DNA of 64,000 nt from RHKX01 sp963820055. Lineage in GTDB: Bacteria; Actinomycetota; Thermoleophilia; Solirubrobacterales; 70-9. The stretch is from NCBI GenBank assembly GCA_963820055.1, contig CAWFYJ010000004.1, forward strand, positions 718,171 to 782,170. Reading direction: 5' to 3'. Each line of letters opens with the position of its first letter. The stretch's first letter is position 1. A model generated the notes under the pieces. The model made no database searches. It saw only the letters and a list, made by a program, of their open reading frames with translations, and had not been told where the DNA came from. This document shows, piece by piece, positions 7,627 through 17,879 of the stretch. Position numbers and translations under genes: made by a program.

Positions 7627-9017
7627 CCACCCGCCGCACCCTGCTGCTGGCCGTGGCCTACGTGCTGCTGCTCGCCGTCGTCGCCTTCGGCCTACCGCTC
7701 GCGATCAGCCTCCGTGACCGCGTCGACGCCGAGGTTCGCGGTCAGGCGACCAGCCAGGCCGACCTGCTCGCGGCCAGTGCCCCGGAACTGCTCGGCGCCG
7801 CCAACCGGACCACGCTTGACCGGCTCGTCGCCTCCTCGGCGGCATCCGTCCGCGGCCGCGTGGTCGTCGTCGACCGGACCGGGAAGCTGATCGCCGACAG
7901 CGCCGGCGACGGCGAGATCGGCACCAGCTACGCCGACCGTCCCGAGATCGCGGCGGCGCTCGGCGGCACCAGCTACCAGGAGACCCGCTACAGCGACACG
8001 CTGTCAACCGACATCCTCGCCACCGCCGTCCCGATCCTCCACCGCAACGTCGTCGTCGGCGCGGTCCGGATCACCCAGAGCGTCGCCGCCGTCAACGACG
8101 CGGTCCGCCGCTCGGTGATCGGGATCGTCCTGCTCGCGCTCGCCGTCCTCGCGCTCGGCATCGTCGCCGGAGCGCTGATCGCGCAACGGATCGCGCGGCC
8201 GATCCGCCGCCTCGCCAACGCAGCCGACGAAGTCGCGGCGGGCGACCTCGGGGCGAGGGCCGAAGTCGAGGGGACGACCGAGCAGCGGTCGCTGGCCCGC
8301 AGCTTCAACGACATGACCGGCCGCGTCGGGCGGATGATCGACAGCCAGCGGGAGTTCGTCGCCGACTCCTCCCACCAGCTGCGCACGCCGCTCACCGGCC
8401 TGCGCCTGCAGCTCGAGGAGATCGACCACTTCGCCAAGTCCGAGGAGGAGCACGAGGCGGCCGCCGCCGCCCTCCACGAGGTCGACCGGCTCGCGGCGAT
8501 CGTCGAGGAGCTGCTCGTCCTCAGCCGCGCCGGCGAGCACGAGCTGCCGGCTGAGCGGATCGAGCTCGCCGAGGCGGCCGATCGCGCCGCCGGGCGCTGG
8601 CAGCGATCGGCCGAGGCCAAGGACATCACCCTGACGAGGCGCAGTGGCGCCGCGAGCACGGTCAGCTGCGCCCGCGCCGACCTCGACCGGGCGCTCGACT
8701 CGTTGATCGAGAACGCGATCGTCTACTCGCCCGCCGGCAGCGAAGTCGAGATCCTCGACGGCCCGGGCGCCATCGCCGTCCGCGATCGCGGGCCCGGCCT
8801 CGAGCCCGGCGAGGAGGAGGCCGTCCTCGACCGCTTCTACCGCGGGCGGGCGGGCAAGCTCGGCCCGCAGGGCACCGGGCTCGGCCTGCCGATCGCCGCC
8901 GAGCTCGCCGGCCAGTGGGGCGGCACGGTCGCGATGTCGAACCGGCCCGGGGGCGGAGCCGAGGCGCGACTGAGCCTGCCGGTCGCGGGGCGTGCGACGA
9001 CGGGGGCGCGATCGTGA
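7623..9017 (+). CDS. Sensor histidine kinase
   Basis: 464 residues. A membrane helix at 5-27, an extracytoplasmic PAS-like sensor of about 130 residues, a second helix near 165-190 and a HAMP linker (AQRIARPIRRLANAADEV) come first. The dimerisation domain has His251 in SHQLRTPLTGL, and the ATPase has the N-box (LIENAIVYS), DRGPGLEPGE and GTGLGLPIA. Pairs with the upstream regulator (ATGA overlap). The gene ends in an overlap with the next ORF, so the small secreted protein is co-translated. Confidence 0.93.
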   Translation: MTTRRTLLLAVAYVLLLAVVAFGLPLAISLRDRVDAEVRGQATSQADLLAASAPELLGAANRTTLDRLVASSAASVRGRVVVVDRTGKLIADSAGDGEIGTSYADRPEIAAALGGTSYQETRYSDTLSTDILATAVPILHRNVVVGAVRITQSVAAVNDAVRRSVIGIVLLALAVLALGIVAGALIAQRIARPIRRLANAADEVAAGDLGARAEVEGTTEQRSLARSFNDMTGRVGRMIDSQREFVADSSHQLRTPLTGLRLQLEEIDHFAKSEEEHEAAAAALHEVDRLAAIVEELLVLSRAGEHELPAERIELAEAADRAAGRWQRSAEAKDITLTRRSGAASTVSCARADLDRALDSLIENAIVYSPAGSEVEILDGPGAIAVRDRGPGLEPGEEEAVLDRFYRGRAGKLGPQGTGLGLPIAAELAGQWGGTVAMSNRPGGGAEARLSLPVAGRATTGARS

Positions 9018-9400
9018 GCCCGCGGACGGCGACGAGGCTGCGCTGGATCGCGCTGGCGCTCGCCGGGCTCGCCGCCGCGGTCGCGGTCGGGGTGGCGGCC
9101 GCGGCGCTGACGAGCCAGCAGATCGGGCTCAGCTCCGAGTCGGTGCGGGCCGGTGAGACGCTCGCTCCGCGATCGGTCAAGCCTGAGGACAACAAGGGCG
9201 GCGGGCGCGGGCGGGACCACCCCGAGGACGGGCCCCATCACGGCGGCGGCAACTCGTCGTCGACGACGACGGTGCCGAGCACGACCACGACCTCGCAGCC
9301 CCCGCCGACGACGACCGTCCCGCCGACGACGACCGTCCCGCCGACGACCTCGATCGACGACTCGAGCGGCAGCAGCAACGGCGACGGCGGCGACGACTGA
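9014..9400 (+). CDS. Small Thr/Pro-rich secreted protein
   Basis: A GTG start overlaps the kinase stop (GTGA). 128 residues: a basic N-terminus, a hydrophobic segment (WIALALAGLAAAVAVGVAAA), a Gly/His/Lys-rich stretch, then a Thr-Pro repeat (TTTVPPTTTVPPTT) and an acidic Gly/Ser/Asp tail. It resembles the low-complexity proteins of the divergent operon. Possibly a cell-envelope partner or signal input of the two-component system; no known domain. Confidence 0.6.
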   Translation: MSPRTATRLRWIALALAGLAAAVAVGVAAAALTSQQIGLSSESVRAGETLAPRSVKPEDNKGGGRGRDHPEDGPHHGGGNSSSTTTVPSTTTTSQPPPTTTVPPTTTVPPTTSIDDSSGSSNGDGGDD

Positions 9401-9611
9401 CGCGAGCTCCGGGCGCCCGGTCCGATGAGCGTTTCCTCACCCCGCCTTGAACGAGGGCTGAGCAATCGGCTGAAATCGTGCCGCCGATGAAATCCCCGCA
9501 CCTGACGGCAGTCCCCGCCCCCTACACGAATGGGCAGCGAGTACCGACGCCATCGCCCCGATCGCTTGGGAGCCTGGACCCAATGGCATTCTTCCCCGCC
9601 AGGCGATCAGG

Positions 9612-10082
9612 ATGAGCAGGGTCCGGAACTGGGCCGGTAGCTCGAAGATCCGAATCGGCCTTCTCGTCCTGGTCGCACTCTTTCTGTTGATTCAGCTCGT
9701 CCCCTACGGGCGCGCTCACAACAACCCGCCGGTCACCCAGGCGGTGAAGTTCGACAGCCCCCGCACCGAGCAGCTCTTCAACGACGCCTGCGGCGCCTGC
9801 CACTCGAACATGACCAAGTGGCCGTGGGACAGCTACGTCGCGCCGTCCTCGTGGCTGGTCGAGAACGACGTCAACACCGGGCGCAGCATCCTCAACACCT
9901 CGGAGTGGGACCGCCTCCAGCAGGCCGAGCCGAGCGAGGTCGCGAACGTGATCAATGCGGGCGAGATGCCGCCCCTCCAGTACAAGGTCATGCACTCGAG
10001 CGCCCGCCTCTCCGACCAGGAGAAGCAGGACCTCGCCGCCGGCATGCTGAAGACCTTCCAGCAGGACCCGCCCGGCCCGTAA
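9612..10082 (+). CDS. Membrane-anchored haem-binding domain protein
   Basis: 156 residues with an N-terminal membrane segment (RIGLLVLVALFLLIQLVPYG) and a compact extracytoplasmic domain. The domain has a c-type haem motif Cys60-x-x-Cys63-His64 in NDACGACHSNM, then WPWDSYVAPSSW and the downstream MPPLQY. This matches the small haem-binding domain family whose second ligand is thought to come from the MPP region. Likely a periplasm-facing electron carrier. It stands alone; the next gene is convergent. Confidence 0.8.
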   Translation: MSRVRNWAGSSKIRIGLLVLVALFLLIQLVPYGRAHNNPPVTQAVKFDSPRTEQLFNDACGACHSNMTKWPWDSYVAPSSWLVENDVNTGRSILNTSEWDRLQQAEPSEVANVINAGEMPPLQYKVMHSSARLSDQEKQDLAAGMLKTFQQDPPGP

Positions 10083-10140
10083 GGGTTAGCGGCGTGGCCG
10101 ACCGCCATGTCGGCGAGCGTCGCCGCCTCGAGCCCGATAC

Positions 10141-11666
10141 CTAGCGTCGGTTCTGGGCGAACCCGATGTCGGGCAGTGCCGAGCGCCTGATCGGGGCGCC
10201 GAAGAAGTCGCGCGTCGCGTCGCGGGGGATCCGGGCGCCTGCGTCGACGAGCGGCGAGTTCGGCTTCGGGACGAAGACGATCGTCGGCACCCCCGGGAAA
10301 TACGGAGGTCCGAGCGCGAACCTCGGGCGGGCGACGATCGCGTCGCTGCCCGCCGGCGGGATCTTCCAGAACAGGTTGTCGTGGCAGTCGGGCTCGCAGG
10401 TGAATCCGCGCCCCTGCTCGGTCGCGACGATCGCGTTGTTGAAGAAGTTGAGGCTCGCGGGGCCGTAGAGCTGGGTGTTGTCGAAGCCGAGGATGGCGAC
10501 GCCGGGGTCCGGCCCGACGATCGTGTTGTTGTAGATGCGGAGCCCCGCGTAGCTCCCGGCCGGTCGGCTGCACGGCGAGCTGTTGAACGAGTAGCCGTCG
10601 TCCACGCTGAGGTTGAAGCGGACGTCGGCGGTCCGCGGCTGGTCGTCGGTGCAGAGGAGCATGAAGCCGCCCTCGTTGTCGTAGCTCGTCGTTGAACTGG
10701 ACGACGGTGCCGTCCTGGTCGTAGTCGATGTCGTAGCCGCGAGCCGTCGCAGCCGTTGAACTCCATCCGGGAGACGCTCGTTGCGCTCGATCACGGTGTT
10801 GTTGGCGTGGAAGGCCCAGATCCCGGCGTTGCAGATCATTCCCTGCGGATCGGCGAGGCCGCGGCCCGGCGAGGTTGCCCGTCGGTCGACGAGGTTGCCG
10901 TGGACGCAGGCGCCGTCGGTGCCGAGCGTGACGATCCCGTCGCCGGCGACACGCTGGATCTGGTTGCGGCGGATCCGCACGCCCCGCGACGCCTCCGGCC
11001 ACGGCTCGCTCGCCCGCGGCCGGTCGCCGTCGGTCGTGCCGACGACGAAGATGCCGCTGCGGCTGACGTCGCGTGATCCGGTTGTCGGCGATGACGAGGT
11101 GGCGGAAGCGACCCTCCCTCTCCCTCGGCGTCGACCTGGATGCCGCCGCTGCCGCCGCCGTCCTTGTCGAGGTTGCCGCCGACGTCGTGGATCCGGAGCT
11201 CGTGGATGCGGACGCCGGGTACGGTCCGGCCGGCGGCGATCAGGTGGACGCCGCGTTTCTTGCCGGTGTTGTCGCCGGGGGCCGTCAGTTCGAGGCCCTC
11301 GATCGTCGTGTGGGCGGTGTCGGTGAGCCGGACCGCGTCCTCGTCGGTGGCGGTGATCAGCGGGCGGTCCCCCTCGCCGTAGCGCCCGACGAGTGCCGGC
11401 CGTGGCTTCGACCCGGACCCGGTCAGATCCAGCGTCCCGGCACACTCGGTCCCGCTTCGCAGCAGGACCTTGGCGCCGGGGGCGAGCGGAATGGATGAGG
11501 CGGCTTCGAGGGTTGTCAAAGGGTGCGCGCGGGTGCCGTCGGCGCCGGCCGGTGATGCGCCGCAGTCGACGTGGGTGACGGCGGCGTCAGCCGATGCGGC
11601 GGCAGCGAGCAGCGCGGCTCCGGCCGCAAGCGCGACGACGATCCGACGTCCTCTCCCTCCCGTCAT
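10141..11666 (-). CDS. Secreted right-handed beta-helix protein (frameshifted)
   Basis: A signal peptide (RRIVVALAAGAALLAAAASADA) is followed by repeated beta-helix coils such as IRRNQIQRVAGDGI, IYNNTIVGPDPGVAIL and FFNNAIVATEQGRGF. The C-terminal strand ends GFAQNRR. A polysaccharide-lyase-like fold is likely, but catalytic residues cannot be assigned. The reading frame changes near 11.1 kb and twice near 10.7 kb, with conserved sequence continuing on each side, so I read it as one gene with base errors. A TAGGAT box lies 8 bases before the start. Confidence 0.7.
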
Positions 11667-11674
11667 GGTTCGCG

Positions 11675-11680
11675 ATCCTA
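11675..11680 (-). promoter_or_regulatory. -10 box of leaderless beta-helix gene promoter
   Basis: TAGGAT on the minus strand, 8 bases upstream of ATG 11666. Confidence 0.45.
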
Positions 11681-11749
11681 GAGCGGTCGGGGCGGGCTCG
11701 GGCCGGTGCGGGAAGGACCGCGGGCGCGGCGGTGGAAGTTGACCGCACC

Positions 11750-12244
11750 ATGAGCCATCCCGAAGACCTCATCCAGGCCTGCCAATCGCGTCTCGCCGAG
11801 GAGGGGACCGCCGACGAGGTGATCGCCGCCGGCGCCTTCGCGCTGCAGGACAACATGAAGGAGATCGCCGTCGGCGGCGCCGCAGCGTCGTTTCTGCCCG
11901 GGCACGACAACGCCCTCGTCGCCGGGCTCGAGGGCGCCGGTGCCATCGAGGCGTCGCGCCAGGCCAACGCGCTCGCGCACGGCGTCAGCGAGCGGATGAT
12001 GGTCTGCGTGACCGCGGGCGAGATCTACGTCTTCGCCCTCCACTCGCCGATGGGCAACGACCCGGGCAAGCTCCTCGCCAGCTTCGACCGCTCCACGGCC
12101 GAGGTCGAGGAGAAGCGCTTCGGGCTCGCCAAGCGACTCCACATCACCGACGGGGACACGAAGCTCTACCTGCAGGGCTCGACCGCGCGGATCTCGGCGG
12201 ACGCGGGCGGCGACAAGGCGGTCCTCGCGGTTCTCGGGAGCTAG
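11750..12244 (+). CDS. Hypothetical cytoplasmic protein
   Basis: 164 residues from ATG 11750, with no signal peptide or membrane helix. The middle (SERMMVCVTAGEIYVFALHSPMG) alternates strands like a PH or GRAM-type small beta domain, and the N-terminus is helical. I recognise no family. Codon use is normal. It converges on the MFS gene with a 15-bp gap. Confidence 0.6.
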   Translation: MSHPEDLIQACQSRLAEEGTADEVIAAGAFALQDNMKEIAVGGAAASFLPGHDNALVAGLEGAGAIEASRQANALAHGVSERMMVCVTAGEIYVFALHSPMGNDPGKLLASFDRSTAEVEEKRFGLAKRLHITDGDTKLYLQGSTARISADAGGDKAVLAVLGS

Positions 12245-12259
12245 GCCGCGGTTCGCCGG

Positions 12260-13453
12260 TCAGGTCGCTTCGGCGACCTCGCCGCCCGGGATCGCCTTCT
12301 CGGGCAGCTTCATGTTGAGCAGGCCGGCGATCGCGACGAAGACCGCGATCGCGATCAGTGCCGCCTCCTCGCTGCCGTCGGCGAGAGCGACGCCGACGGC
12401 CGGGATCAGGGCGATCGGCAGAGCCGAGCCGGCGGCCGTCATCAGCGCGACCGGATCGGCGGGCTCCTTCGGGTAGAGGCGCTGCGCGGCGACCATCATC
12501 ACCGCGTAGGGGAGCGCGAAGCCGGCGGCCATCAGTACCACCGCCGGCAGCGCGACCGCGAACGACCGGTCGAGCGCGATCAGGACGATTCCGGCGGTGG
12601 CGAGCAACGGCGTCAGCCCGGCGAGGATCTTCACCGGGAAGCCGCGGGCGGCCAGCGTCGCGCCGGTCAGCCGCATCGCCGCCGACGTGGCGAAGAGGAG
12701 GAACGCGAGCGCGCCGGCAACGGCAAGCCGCATGTCGCCCTGGACCGTCAGGTAGTGGACGAGCCAGGCGCCCAGCGTCATCGGCGCCGCGAACATCGCG
12801 ATGAACAGCAGCGCCAGTCGGTAGACGGGGAGACTGCTCGCCGCCGCCTTGAAGAACCCACCGCCCTTGAGCTCGAACTCGACGTGCTCCTCGCGGAGGA
12901 CGGCCAGCGCCGAGAACCCGATCGCGGCCGAGATCAGGAAGCTGATCCGCCAATCGACGCCGAGGTCGGCGACGATGCTTCCGACCGCGAGGCCGCCGCC
13001 GATCCCGAGCTGGAAGGCGCCGCCGAACAGGCCGACCGCCTTGACCCCGCCGACCGCGCGGCCGAACACCGGCCCGAGCGCACCGCCGAGGCCCAGCGCC
13101 GTGCCGGCGACGAGGCGCCCGACCGCGAGGAACGCGAAGCTCGGGCTGATCGCGAAGATCAGGCTGCCGATCCCCGCCGCCATGCAGGTGAAGCGCATCC
13201 CGCCGACGACCGTGAACCGCTCGGCCAGCTTCGGCGCGATCGCGAGGCCGAAGACGACGCCGATGAAGAACAGCGTCCCCGCGAGCACGCCGACCGCGCC
13301 GAGGGACAGACCGAAGTCCTGGCTCAGCTCGGGCACCACCGGCCCAACGTTCCCCGCCCCCCACGAGCAGCCCATGCTGAGCAGCGCGATCGCGACGGCG
13401 TCGCGGCGCACGAGGTGCGGCGCACCGTCGACCGACTCGCTCCCCGTCGCCAT
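12260..13453 (-). CDS. Major facilitator superfamily transporter
   Basis: 397 residues with about 12 hydrophobic helices. A typical MFS first half runs from VGVLAGTLFFIGVVFGL through VGRLVAGTALGLGG. The loop before helix 7 is charged (EEHVEFELKGGGF). Cyanate/nitrate-type or drug-efflux-type substrates are equally possible. The start at 13453 is supported by a TAGACT box 7 bases upstream; the frame is open further upstream but that stretch is not family-like. Confidence 0.85.
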   Translation of the reverse strand: MATGSESVDGAPHLVRRDAVAIALLSMGCSWGAGNVGPVVPELSQDFGLSLGAVGVLAGTLFFIGVVFGLAIAPKLAERFTVVGGMRFTCMAAGIGSLIFAISPSFAFLAVGRLVAGTALGLGGALGPVFGRAVGGVKAVGLFGGAFQLGIGGGLAVGSIVADLGVDWRISFLISAAIGFSALAVLREEHVEFELKGGGFFKAAASSLPVYRLALLFIAMFAAPMTLGAWLVHYLTVQGDMRLAVAGALAFLLFATSAAMRLTGATLAARGFPVKILAGLTPLLATAGIVLIALDRSFAVALPAVVLMAAGFALPYAVMMVAAQRLYPKEPADPVALMTAAGSALPIALIPAVGVALADGSEEAALIAIAVFVAIAGLLNMKLPEKAIPGGEVAEAT

Positions 13454-13460
13454 GGGCGCG

Positions 13461-13466
13461 AGTCTA
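13461..13466 (-). promoter_or_regulatory. -10 box of leaderless MFS promoter
   Basis: TAGACT on the minus strand, 7 bases before ATG 13453. Confidence 0.45.
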
Positions 13467-13898
13467 TGCCGGAAAGGCGAGCTGGCGGTCGAGCGCGGCG
13501 GCGTCGTAGTACATGCGCTCGCGGAGGAGGTGTTCGCGGTCGGGGTGGAGGTCGTAGAAGGAACAGGTGTCCCAGACGAACGGGACACCGGTCGGGGGAT
13601 GGCCCCGCCACTCCCGAACCGGCGTGCCCGCGAGCTGGATCTCGGCTGCGACCACGCCGCCCTCGGCGATCACCCTTCGGTCGACGACGTGGAAGTCGGG
13701 GACGGCCGCAAACAGCTCGTGGAGATCGACGAGGAAGTCCTCGCGTCCGGAGATCCGGGTGCCGTCGCTGAGGTCGACGAACTCGCAGTCGGAAGCGAAG
13801 TGAGCGGCGAGGCCGTCGGGGTCCTGTCGATCGACGGCGGCGAGCTCACCGAGGACGAGGGCGCGGACGATCTCGGCGTCCTCGCGCCCGTCATTCAT
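13464..13898 (-). CDS. NTF2/SnoaL-like protein
   Basis: 144 residues with the cone-fold pattern of SnoaL/NTF2-like proteins: an N-terminal helix (AEIVRALVLGELAAVD), DPDGLAAHFASDCEFVDLSDG, GREDFLVDLHELFAAVPDFHV and a terminal strand. Such proteins are small ester cyclases, isomerases or binding proteins. ATG 13898 overlaps the end of the ABC ATPase gene by 8 bases, so it may be the last gene of the importer operon and act on the imported compound. Confidence 0.7.
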   Translation of the reverse strand: MNDGREDAEIVRALVLGELAAVDRQDPDGLAAHFASDCEFVDLSDGTRISGREDFLVDLHELFAAVPDFHVVDRRVIAEGGVVAAEIQLAGTPVREWRGHPPTGVPFVWDTCSFYDLHPDREHLLRERMYYDAAALDRQLAFPA

Positions 13899-14921
13899 TG
13901 CGGTCGCCTTCGCCCCGGCCGGCATTCGCGGCATCACATGGCACGCCGATTCGTGGCCTCCCCGCGGCGATGCCACCGCAAGGTCGGGCGGATCGACCTG
14001 CGAGCAGACGTCCTCCGCGAGCGGACAGCGCGGGTGGAAGCGGCAGCCCGGCGGGAAGAGCGTACGGCGACGGCGTCTCGCCGGAGTACCGCGGAGCCTT
14101 GACTCGCGTTCCGTCGATTCGCGGATGCGCCTCGAGCAGCATCTCGGTGTAGGGATGGCGCGGGTCCGCGAAGACGTCGGCCGTCGCCCCCGTCTCCACC
14201 ACCCGGCCCATGTACATGATCGAGACGCGGTCGGCCAGCCGCGAGATCACGGAGAGCTGGTGTGAGATGAAGATCATCGTCAACCCGAGGTCGACGCGGA
14301 TCTCCTCGAGGAGCGAGAGGAGCTGGGCCTGGATCGAGACGTCGAGAGCGCTGACGGCCTCGTCGGCGATCAGGAGCCGCGGCTTAACGGCAAGCGATCG
14401 GGCGACCGCGATCCGCTGCCGCTGACCGCCCGAGAACTCGTGCGGGTACCGGCGGGCGCTCTCGCGCCTGATCCCCACCCGCTCGAGCAGCTCGATCGCG
14501 TAGTCCTCCGCCTGGTCGCTCTCGATCAGGCCGTGGACGACGGCGGGCTCCGCGACCGCGGAGCCGACGCGGATCCGCGGGCTCAGCGACGAGTAGGGGT
14601 CCTGGTAGACCATCTGGATCGAGCGCCGCAGGGTCCGCAGCTCGGCCACTCCGGCAGCGAGCACGTCGGTGCCGTCGAAGGTGACGGAGCCCTCGTCGGG
14701 CTCGTGCAGCCGCATGATGCAGCGCGCCAGCGTCGACTTGCCCGACCCCGACTCGCCGACGATCCCGAGCGTCTCCCCGGGGGCCACCGAGACGCTGACC
14801 TTGTCGAGCGCCGTCAGGACGGGGGGCGGCGTCCGGCGCAGCCGGTCGGCGCATGCCGTGCCGATCCACGAACCGCTTCGTCAGACTGCGAGACGTCGAG
14901 AAGCGGGTGGGTCTCGCTCAT
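13891..14921 (-). CDS. Peptide-type ABC transporter ATPase, DppF-like (frameshifted)
   Basis: Walker A GESGSGKST, Q-loop VYQDPYSSLSP, signature FSGGQRQRIAVARSL and Walker B LLIADEAVSALD are all present. The C-terminal oligopeptide/dipeptide extension (CRFHPRCPLAEDVC, then a GHESACH motif) is recoverable in another frame. Frames change near 14.83 and 14.05 kb. ATG 14921 overlaps the stop of the partner ATPase gene. Energises the importer with the 14918-15924 protein. Confidence 0.85.
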
Positions 14922-15924
14922 TCGGGCGCCCCCTCGAACGGACAAGCGGAGCCGTGATCGTCGAGATCCCGTCGAGAACCACGGGGATCCCGGAGCACTC
15001 GGGACGGCTGTAGGTGCAGCGCGGCGAGAAGGGGCAGCCCGGCGGCAGGTCGGCGAGGTTCGGGGGCTGGCCCGGGATCGGAGCCCCGGCGCCTCCGTCG
15101 GTCACCTCGAGCGAGGGCATCGCCTCGATCAGACCGGACGTGTACGGGATGGCGCGGACTGCGCATGACCGCCGCGCCCCGGCCGGCCTCGAGGACCTTG
15201 CCCGCGTACATCACGACCACGTCGTCGCACGTCTCCGCGATCACCCCGAGGTCGTGGGAGACGAGGACGACCGCCATGCCGGTCTCCTCCTGCGCCTCCA
15301 TGAGCAACGCGAGGATCTCCTCCTGCGTCGTGACGTCGAGCGCCGTCGTCGGCTCGTCGGCGAGGAGCAGCTTCGGCCGGGTCGAGATCGCAATGGCGAT
15401 CATCACCCGCTGGCGCATTCCGCCGCTGAACTGATGGGGGTACGCCTTCATGCGCTGCTCCGGCGACGGGACGCCGACCCGATCGAGCAGCTCGATCGCG
15501 CGCTCGCGGCGCCTTCTCGGAGCTCATGCCGGCGCGCTTGCGGAGCGTCTCGGTGATCTGGTCGCCGATCGTGAACACGGGGTTGAGACAGGACGTCGGG
15601 TCCTGGAAGACCATCGAGATCTCGGCGCCGCGGATCTCCGCGAGCCGCTTCTTCTGTGCCTGGCGCACGTCTTCGCCGAGCCAGCTGATCTCCCCGCCGA
15701 CGACCTCGCCGGGATACGGGACGAGCCCGAGCAGGGACCGCAACGTGACGCTCTTCCCGCAGCCGGACTCGCCGACGAGGCCCGAGGGTCCGCCCCGCCT
15801 CGACCGAGAAGCTGACGCCGTCAGCGGCCAGCAGCGGCGTGTCGCCGGCCGGGAACGCGATCGTCAGATCGCGAACCGCGAGGAGCTCGGTGCCCTTGGC
15901 CACCGGATCGGCGACGACGCTCAC
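14918..15924 (-). CDS. Peptide-type ABC transporter ATPase, DppD-like (frameshifted)
   Basis: The N-terminus is read from GTG 15924, which shares a base with the permease stop. Then come VFQDPTSCLNPVFTIGDQI, signature FSGGMRQRVMIAIA, Walker B LLLADEPTTALD and switch VVLVSHDLG. The C-terminal Cys-containing extension (PPGCPFSPRCTYS) typical of oligopeptide transporter ATPases is present. Walker A spans a frame change near 15.79 kb; others occur near 15.5 and 15.13 kb. Second nucleotide-binding subunit of the importer. Confidence 0.85.
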
Positions 15925-16851
15925 TACTCCTCCACCACCAGCGTGAAGTGCTTGCCCATTCGGTCGGCGATGCCGTCGCCGATCAGACTGAACGCGACGC
16001 CGACGAGGACGATCACGAGGCCCGGCATCGTCGCCACCCACCACGCGGTGAGGATGACGTCCTTGCCCTCGGCGACGAGAGCGCCCCACTCCGGCGACGG
16101 CGGCACGGCGCCGAGACCGAGGTAGGAAAGCGACGAAAGCAGCAGGATGTTGAGAACGATGTCGGCCATCGCGAAGACGATGCTCGCCCGCAGGACGTTG
16201 GGAAGCGCGTGCCGGAAGACGATCCGCGGCGTCGAGTACCCGAGGGTCCTGGCGGCGAGGATGTACTCCCGTTCTCGCTCGATCAGCATCTCGCCGCGGG
16301 TCAGCCGTGCATAGAGGGCCCAGCCGACGGCGAAGACGCCGATGTAGGCGCCCGTGAGCCCGGGGCCGGTGATCGCGACGATCGCGAGGATCAGGACGAT
16401 GAACGGGAAGGCGACGACGGTGTCGACGATCCGGTTGACCGTCGTGTCGAGCCAGCCGCCCCGGTAGCCGGCGAAGGCACCGACGAGGGCGCCGAGGAAG
16501 AACGGGACGATCGTCGTCACGAACGCGAAGGTGAGATCGATCCGGCCGCCGTAGACGACGCGGGTGAGGATGTCGCGGCCGAGCGTGTCGGTCCCCATCG
16601 GGTGGGCCGAGGAGGGTGCCTGCAGTGACTCCGCGAGGTTCTGCGCATCCGGGTTCTCGAAGCCGAGGAGCGGCGCCGCGGCCGAGACGAAGACCATGAA
16701 GGCGACGATCCCGATGCCGAGCCAGAGCGTCACCGATGCCCACCGGCGCTCGCGCCGGGCCCGCTTGCGAAGTCGTGCGACCGTTCCCGAGGCGATCGAG
16801 GTCCGCGGGTCGAGGGGCGCCGGCCGCTGCAGGCCCGGTCGAGGCGCTCAC
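15924..16851 (-). CDS. ABC transporter permease, DppC-like
   Basis: About 308 residues from ATG 16851, which overlaps the DppB-like stop (ATGA), with one base gain near 16.83 kb. Has the DppC hallmarks: a first helix followed by HPMGTDTLGRDILTRVVYGG, and the EAA loop EREYILAARTLGYSTPRIVFRH facing the ATPases. Six membrane segments. Forms the channel with the upstream permease. Confidence 0.88.
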
Positions 16852-17780
16852 AGCCGCACCCGGGGGTCGAGCTTCGCGTAGGCGAGGTCGGTCAGCAGGC
16901 TGATCGCGACCACGGCTACCCCGAACACGAGGGTGAGCGCCTGGATGACGGGGTAGTCACGCTCGAGGATCGCGTTGACGAGCTCGGTGCCGAGGCCGGG
17001 CAGCGCGAAGACGTTCTCGATGATCACTAGGCCCGAGAGCAGGAAGCCGACGTTGAGCCCGAGGATGGTCACCGTCGAGACGAGCGAGTTCCGGAGGACG
17101 TGCTTGAAGAGGATCCGCCGCTCGCCGAGCCCGCGCGCCCGTGCCGCCTCGATGAACTCGGTGTCGAGCGTTTCGATGATCCCGACGCGCAGGGTGCGCA
17201 ACAGGATCGGGGCCAGATACAGACCCACCGTCAGGGCCGGGAGCGTGAGGCTCCGGAAGTGCTCGACGAAGCCGTCGCCATAGCCGGAAGTGGGCAGCCA
17301 GCCGAGTTGGAGCCCGAAGAAGAGGATCAGGAGCAGCCCGAGCAGGAAGGAGGGCATCGCGAAGGTGACCATCGAGAACAACCGGATCGCGTGATCAGCC
17401 GCACGGTTCTTCTTGATCGCGGAAAGGACCGCCAGCGGGACGGCGATCACGATCGAGATCACGACCGAATAGAGGAGAAGGAAGGCGGTGACGGGGATGC
17501 GCTCGGTGAGGATCGGCCCGATCGCCGTCTTCTGGATTATCGAGTCGCCGAAGTCGAGGGTGAGCGCGCCGGTCACGAAGTTGAAGTACTGGCTGATCAG
17601 CGGCTGGTCGAGGCCGAGCTGGCCGTTGAGGGTCGCGACCGCCTTCGGGTTGGCCTGTGCGCCGAGGACGATGCGCGCCGGATCGCCCGGCACGAGATGG
17701 ATGAGGATGAAGGTCGCGAGCGTGATTCCGATCAGCACCGGGATCGCCTGGAATATGCGTCGGACGATGTAGGTGGTCAC
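16848..17780 (-). CDS. ABC transporter permease, DppB-like
   Basis: 310 residues from GTG 17780 (TTYIVRRIFQAIPVLIGI). DppB-type features include FILIHLVPGDPA, GDSII, six helices and the EAA loop TEFIEAARARGLGERRILFKH. The start was chosen because family similarity begins there; the upstream open frame to 17870 has no family-like sequence. Intact. About 100 bp separate it from the binding-protein gene. Confidence 0.9.
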   Translation of the reverse strand: MTTYIVRRIFQAIPVLIGITLATFILIHLVPGDPARIVLGAQANPKAVATLNGQLGLDQPLISQYFNFVTGALTLDFGDSIIQKTAIGPILTERIPVTAFLLLYSVVISIVIAVPLAVLSAIKKNRAADHAIRLFSMVTFAMPSFLLGLLLILFFGLQLGWLPTSGYGDGFVEHFRSLTLPALTVGLYLAPILLRTLRVGIIETLDTEFIEAARARGLGERRILFKHVLRNSLVSTVTILGLNVGFLLSGLVIIENVFALPGLGTELVNAILERDYPVIQALTLVFGVAVVAISLLTDLAYAKLDPRVRL

Positions 17781-17879
17781 GGCACGTGAGATTGATATCG
17801 GGTGACGGCACACATCGCGCCCGGGCGCCGAGAAGAAGCGCCCGAGCGGATGTGCGTACTTGTGGGGCAAATCAGCCTG

